This document shows, piece by piece, positions 44,070 to 48,570 of a stretch of DNA of 48,570 nucleotides. The DNA is from Acidimicrobiia bacterium (GTDB lineage: Bacteria; Actinomycetota; Acidimicrobiia; Acidimicrobiales; SZUA-35), in NCBI GenBank assembly GCA_003231975.1, contig QIKW01000020.1, positions 1 to 48,570 on the forward strand. The letters run 5' to 3'. A program made the translations under genes and the position numbers. The notes beneath the pieces were generated by a model that was not told where the DNA came from, searched no databases, and saw only the letters and a list, made by a program, of their open reading frames with translations. How positions within the stretch are numbered: position 1 is the stretch's first letter; the number at the start of each line of letters is the position of its first letter.

Positions 44070-46306
44070 CTGTCTGCTCCCGATGAGGGTGGGGTTTGAT
44101 TGGCCGGGCGCGGTTGAGGAGCAACCACCAGCTGCCCGGGAATCGGCCCGGTCGTTGAGGTGGTTGCCACGGATGCGGCCTCGGTTGTCGTGGTTGTTGG
44201 TGCCGTCGTAGATGTCACTGCGGGAGGATCAAGGTTTGGCACTGGTACCTGGTCTCGCTCGCAGGCGCCGTCGCAGTTGGCGCCAACAACGTCTGGCAGG
44301 TTTCGTGCTCCGGCCTCGGTTTGCTCCTGCTTGCGGGTGCCAACATCCTCAGCGCGCTCCAACTGCTCCAGTGGGAGCGGCTCGGCAAACTCTTCAACTT
44401 CTGTGCCATCCAGGAACGCATTCATGAACTGCCCGAACGCAATAGCCGGATGGCTTCCCCCGGTCACAGAGCCCACTCCGTTCACATTCGTGAGCGGCGC
44501 CAGCTTGTCTGCGTGGCCCATCCAGACAGCTGTTACCAACGAGGGTGTGTAGCCAATGAACCAGGCCGCCCTATACGACTGAGTGGTGCCGGTCTTGCCT
44601 GCCACCGGCCGGTCACCCAACGAGGCTCTCCTGGCCGTCCCGTTGGCCACAACATCAACCAGAACATCTGTCACGTTGTTGGCAACCGTTGCGCTCAACA
44701 CCCTGGTTCCCCCGCGTGCTGTGTTGTCGATCAGCACGTTGCCCGCACGATCGATAACCCGAAGGATTCCGGTTGGGGCCAGCCGCACCCCCTCGTTGGC
44801 GATCGTTCCGTATGCGGACGCCATTTCAAGGGTTGAACTCTCGGCTGCGCCAAGCGCCAGGCTGGGACCGTACGTTCCGTCTGGATCCACCCGATCCAGC
44901 CCAAGTTCTCTTGCCAAGGCGACGGTTCGCTCAACCGAAACGTTCATAACAAGTTCGGCGAACACCGTGTTCACCGAAGCCCGGGTGGCGTCTCTCAGCG
45001 TGATTTCGCCGCGGTCGCGATAGTCGTAGTTGCTGATGGTGCAGCGACTACCACTGCAACCGGGCACGCTCCACACACCAGGCGCCGGGTAGATCGTGTC
45101 GGGGCCGAGCCCTTGATTGAACGCCTCGGCCAGAACGATCGGCTTGAACGCGCTGCCGGGTTGGAAACCAGTGCTGCCACCGATTGCCAGGTTGACCTGG
45201 CTGAAGTCGTAGTCCCGGCCGCCAACCATGGCCAGAACTTCGCCGTTTCGAGGATTCAGCGCAACCAGGCTCATGTCAACCGGGAACTCGGTGTTTTCCA
45301 AACGAGCAGCCACTGCCACTTCAGCCTCGGCTTGTGCCCGGGGGTCAATGGTGGTCTCGATCCGTAGGCCGCCCTGATAGACCAGGTCGGGGCCCAGACG
45401 CTCAACCACTTCGGCCTCGATCCAGTCGACGAAAAACGGATAGGCCAGGGCACCGTTCGGGGGCGGCGGCGCCACAACTGTTACCACCCCGCTGGGGCGT
45501 TCCGGATTCGAAGCAACCCACAGGGTGCGGGCACTTTGTCTCGCGTGTTCACTTTCAGAGATTGCGCCCTCTTCAAGCATCGCCTGAAGAACCAGTCGCC
45601 GCCGCTCATCGGCGGCCTCTATGTCAACCCGAGGCGACAGACGGGTTGGAGCCTGAAGGATCCCTGCCAGCGTTGCCGCCTCGGAAATGTCCAGCTCGCC
45701 GACCGGCTTTGAGAAGTACACCTCGGCTGCCGCGCCGATGCCGTAAGCGCCTGCACCGAAGTAGCTGCTCTCCAGATACCTGAACAGGATCTCGTCTTTG
45801 CTCAGCTGCTGTTCCAATTCTCTGGCCAACAGCGCTTCGCGAAACTTTCGCTCGAAGGTTCGCTCGCCGCTGAGGTAGGCGTTCTTTATGTACTGCTGGG
45901 TGATAGTTGACCCGCCCTGTACCACCTCTCCCAGTTCCAGGTTTACCCGGGCAGCCCTCGCAATGCCCTCAAAGTCGATTCCGTCGTGTTCATAGAAGCG
46001 GCGGTCCTCGATCGCAATCACGGCCTGCTTCAAGATCTCCGGCACGTCGGACTGACTGATTTCGACGGTTCGGTCAAAGCCTCGGAACACTGCTATTTGG
46101 GTGCCGCTGCGGTCTACCACCAGCGAGGGAACCGCCTCAAACGTTGGCCGTTGATCCGGCAGTTCGCCTGGCAACGGTGCCTTCAACAACGTGGCCGCGG
46201 CCACCCCAAGTGCCACCGGCGGAACCAGCAGGGCCGAGATCCCGATGGCCACTGCCAGGCGGAGAAGCAGCGCAATGGGCCCTCCGGACGAGCGACGCTT
46301 TCCCAT
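44066..46306 (-). CDS. Class A penicillin-binding protein (transglycosylase/transpeptidase)
   Basis: GGSTITQQYIKNAYL, ERTFERKFREALLARELE, GSAFKPIVLAEAF (SxxK), ASVNTVFAE (SxN), VAGKTGTTQ (KTG). Confidence 0.95.
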   Translation of the reverse strand: MGKRRSSGGPIALLLRLAVAIGISALLVPPVALGVAAATLLKAPLPGELPDQRPTFEAVPSLVVDRSGTQIAVFRGFDRTVEISQSDVPEILKQAVIAIEDRRFYEHDGIDFEGIARAARVNLELGEVVQGGSTITQQYIKNAYLSGERTFERKFREALLARELEQQLSKDEILFRYLESSYFGAGAYGIGAAAEVYFSKPVGELDISEAATLAGILQAPTRLSPRVDIEAADERRRLVLQAMLEEGAISESEHARQSARTLWVASNPERPSGVVTVVAPPPPNGALAYPFFVDWIEAEVVERLGPDLVYQGGLRIETTIDPRAQAEAEVAVAARLENTEFPVDMSLVALNPRNGEVLAMVGGRDYDFSQVNLAIGGSTGFQPGSAFKPIVLAEAFNQGLGPDTIYPAPGVWSVPGCSGSRCTISNYDYRDRGEITLRDATRASVNTVFAELVMNVSVERTVALARELGLDRVDPDGTYGPSLALGAAESSTLEMASAYGTIANEGVRLAPTGILRVIDRAGNVLIDNTARGGTRVLSATVANNVTDVLVDVVANGTARRASLGDRPVAGKTGTTQSYRAAWFIGYTPSLVTAVWMGHADKLAPLTNVNGVGSVTGGSHPAIAFGQFMNAFLDGTEVEEFAEPLPLEQLERAEDVGTRKQEQTEAGARNLPDVVGANCDGACERDQVPVPNLDPPAVTSTTAPTTTTTEAASVATTSTTGPIPGQLVVAPQPRPANQTPPSSGADR

Positions 46307-47193
46307 CAGCCCTCACCAACTTCTGCTACCGGCTCTTCAGCGGGAGGGGGCACCGGAACACATGGCGGAAGCGCCAATAGAGCCGAACTTGTTCCATTTG
46401 ACACGCCAAGGGTTGCTACGCCTTGCGCGTCACAGGAGATCAGATAGCGAGCCGATCCGTCGGCGCCGGTTATCACCGTGTCGGCCGAGAGCAAGCTGGT
46501 CCCTACGCCCGCTTGGACGGAGACAACCAGGCCGCCCGCCGGAATCAGAACCAGAACACCGCCGCTGTCTACTGCTTCCCGGTTGGCCGATACAGCAACG
46601 GTTGCTGCCTGGCCAAGGAAAAGCTGGTCCGGCCCGGTGAGCCGAAACGAAACGCCCTGAGCGGGAGGGGCGACCAGAGACACCAATTCAGCCGTCGCCC
46701 CGTCGCCCAGAACGAACACGGTGCTCCCAACCGACCGGTAGGTGCCAGGCACAAAGGCTCTAACCCGGTAGCGACCGCCTAAAAGGTCAGCCACTTCCCA
46801 CTCACCCTGGGCGCCTACCGCTACGTCCTGGGCAACCTGGCCCGCGCTGGTAACCCGAACCAAACGAACTGTTGCGTTTGGAACAGCCACGCCTGCGGGA
46901 TCGACAACAAACCCCGAGAGCTTGCCAGACCCACCGGTGAGCAGAATCGGCTGTGGATCTGGTCGTTCAACAAAGACCCCAACCGAGCTATCAGATGTGT
47001 CGGCCGCCAACGGGAGGACGTACGGCGAACGGCCAGGAGAGCCAACGCCGACCAGGCCGTCGAGACCCTGAAGGCGCAGCTGAATTGGTGCTCTTTCTTG
47101 GGTGTAAGCCTCAACTACGTCCGAGCGGTTTTGCCACCCGGTAACCCAGGCTGCCACAAGAACACAGAACAAGGCGAGCTTCACAGCGCGCAT
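46306..47193 (-). CDS. Secreted/anchored protein with carboxypeptidase-regulatory-like and Ig-like regions
   Basis: N-terminal TM. GKLSGFVVDPAGVAVPNATVRLVRVTSAG ... YRVRAFVPGTYRSVG. TGATG overlap with the downstream PBP gene. Confidence 0.68.
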   Translation of the reverse strand: MRAVKLALFCVLVAAWVTGWQNRSDVVEAYTQERAPIQLRLQGLDGLVGVGSPGRSPYVLPLAADTSDSSVGVFVERPDPQPILLTGGSGKLSGFVVDPAGVAVPNATVRLVRVTSAGQVAQDVAVGAQGEWEVADLLGGRYRVRAFVPGTYRSVGSTVFVLGDGATAELVSLVAPPAQGVSFRLTGPDQLFLGQAATVAVSANREAVDSGGVLVLIPAGGLVVSVQAGVGTSLLSADTVITGADGSARYLISCDAQGVATLGVSNGTSSALLALPPCVPVPPPAEEPVAEVGEG

Positions 47194-47290
47194 GGTTCAT
47201 TGTCGGCAAAACCAGCGCCCAGCTGAGCACCTCTTTCAGCTCAGCTGGTGCCAAAATTCAGATTTTCAGCGACGGAACAACGCCTGGGCG

Positions 47291-47560
47291 CTACTCGTCA
47301 ACGTCAATAAAGATGCATTCGCCCGGGCATTCCTCGGCCGACTCGATTACTCGCTCGAGGCCGTCGTCTGGAATCCGCGCCATGCCCTCAGCGCCCGCTG
47401 GGTGGGCTACTCCGTCAAACAGTTTTTCTGCCCCGAAGTTCGCTGTGTCTTCCTTGACGTAATAGAGGCCGTCATCCAGGCCGTAGAACACATCAGGAGC
47501 GATTTCAGCACAAAGGCCGTCGCCCGTGCACAGATCCTGATCAATCCACACTTTCACCAT
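47291..47560 (-). CDS. Single-cluster ferredoxin
   Basis: VWIDQDLCTGDGLCAEIAPDVFY ... AEECPGECIFI. Confidence 0.92.
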   Translation of the reverse strand: MVKVWIDQDLCTGDGLCAEIAPDVFYGLDDGLYYVKEDTANFGAEKLFDGVAHPAGAEGMARIPDDGLERVIESAEECPGECIFIDVDE

Positions 47561-47757
47561 GTTGAGAAACCTTCTCTCGAACGTGTCTGGTGCGGTTCGC
47601 CCGCAACCAATGGCTTCTACTTAGAAACCAACGTACTAAGTGTATCGGTGTCAGCCGACGTTCTCTGAACCCTACGGCACAACGCACAGACATGCCGTGG
47701 TAAAGCTGGTTTGGCCCCGCCGTTGCGAGTTCGCTGACAAGCCGACATCATTAAGCG

Positions 47758-48570
47758 ATGGGCCGCCGCCTGACCGACATCGAAACTCTGCTCTTCAATC
47801 TCGACCAAACCCCACAGTTTGGCACGAACATCGGGGCGATCTTGTTGCTCGACAAGGCCTCAGACCCGCAGCACCTCCGCAACGCCTTCGCCAGCTGCGT
47901 AGCGAAAACGCCTGCGTTCAGGGAGTTCGTGCACCAGCCCGCCGCCCCTCTGTCGCCTCTTGTGTGGATGGTCGACCAACACTTCGACCTGGATCATCAT
48001 GTCCGCTTCCTGAGGCTCCCGAAGCCTGCCACCCGGGCTGGCTTGCTGGCTACGGCCAGCGCCTTTGTGAACGACCCCTTCGATAGGACAAGGCCGCTGT
48101 GGCAGGCAGCCTTGATCACCGGCTCCGCAAAGGTTGGGGCCGCGCTGGCAGTCAAGCTTCATCACTCGATCGCCGATGGCCAGGCTGCTGTTGCTCTCGG
48201 CTCAGTTCTGCTGGAGTCCCAAGCCAGTGCCGAGCCGGCCGAAGCGGTAGACTTGGCCCGCGTTCTTGGTGATCTGGCCAGCGACGAAACCACCGTTCCC
48301 GCCTCGCTGGCCGACACCATCCGTTCTGGCGCCACTCGCCTTGCCGGGTTCCTAAACGAGGCAACTGAGCGAATCTCACAAGCCGCTGATTCAGAGCCAA
48401 CCCCTGAACCTGGCGCCGCGTTCAACTCAATTACCGACGGGCTCAGCAGTATCAGCGGCCCCGGTTCGCCACTTTGGAAACAGCGGTCGCGCAATCGTCG
48501 CTACCTGGCATATAGCTTTCCCCTGGACGCGCTGAAGAAGCGGGCGCGCGCCCTCGATGCCTCGGTCAAC
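47758..48570 (+). CDS. Wax ester synthase/diacylglycerol acyltransferase (WS/DGAT) family, truncated by the window end
   Basis: Translation from ATG 47758: MGRRLTDIETLLFNLDQTPQFGTNIGAILLLDK ... AVKLHHSIADGQAAV (HHxxxDG). Open to the last base, absent from the supplied ORF track. Confidence 0.9.
   Translation, partial: MGRRLTDIETLLFNLDQTPQFGTNIGAILLLDKASDPQHLRNAFASCVAKTPAFREFVHQPAAPLSPLVWMVDQHFDLDHHVRFLRLPKPATRAGLLATASAFVNDPFDRTRPLWQAALITGSAKVGAALAVKLHHSIADGQAAVALGSVLLESQASAEPAEAVDLARVLGDLASDETTVPASLADTIRSGATRLAGFLNEATERISQAADSEPTPEPGAAFNSITDGLSSISGPGSPLWKQRSRNRRYLAYSFPLDALKKRARALDASVN

Overview
This is a high-GC actinobacterial chromosomal segment, Acidimicrobiia-like by inference. It is mostly ordinary core and envelope genes, with roughly 45 supportable CDSs and one tRNA-Arg(CCT). 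A tandem glycine riboswitch sits upstream of gcvT-gcvP. No phage, IS element or CRISPR array was recognised. The parts most worth a second look are: (1) a convergent intergenic region (60-452) carrying a 94-bp tandem repeat with GAAA-capped hairpins, plus a 53-bp inverted-repeat element that recurs near 23.39 kb; (2) a compact two-gene module of unknown function (23.6-24.45 kb) between that second element copy and tRNA-Arg; (3) a translationally coupled three-gene envelope operon (47.2-42.8 kb) with a class A PBP and a membrane-anchored HtrA-like protein whose catalytic His and Ser appear replaced (pseudoprotease); (4) an exported DUF1028-like Ntn-hydrolase candidate in which signal-peptide cleavage could expose the N-terminal Thr; (5) a stand-alone CCA-enzyme-type HD protein lacking its nucleotidyltransferase head; (6) an ABC ATPase split by an apparent -1 frameshift; (7) two secreted DUF4214-like proteins, one fused to a phosphodiester-glycosidase-like domain. 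All calls come from reading the sequence and the ORF translations. No database search was run.
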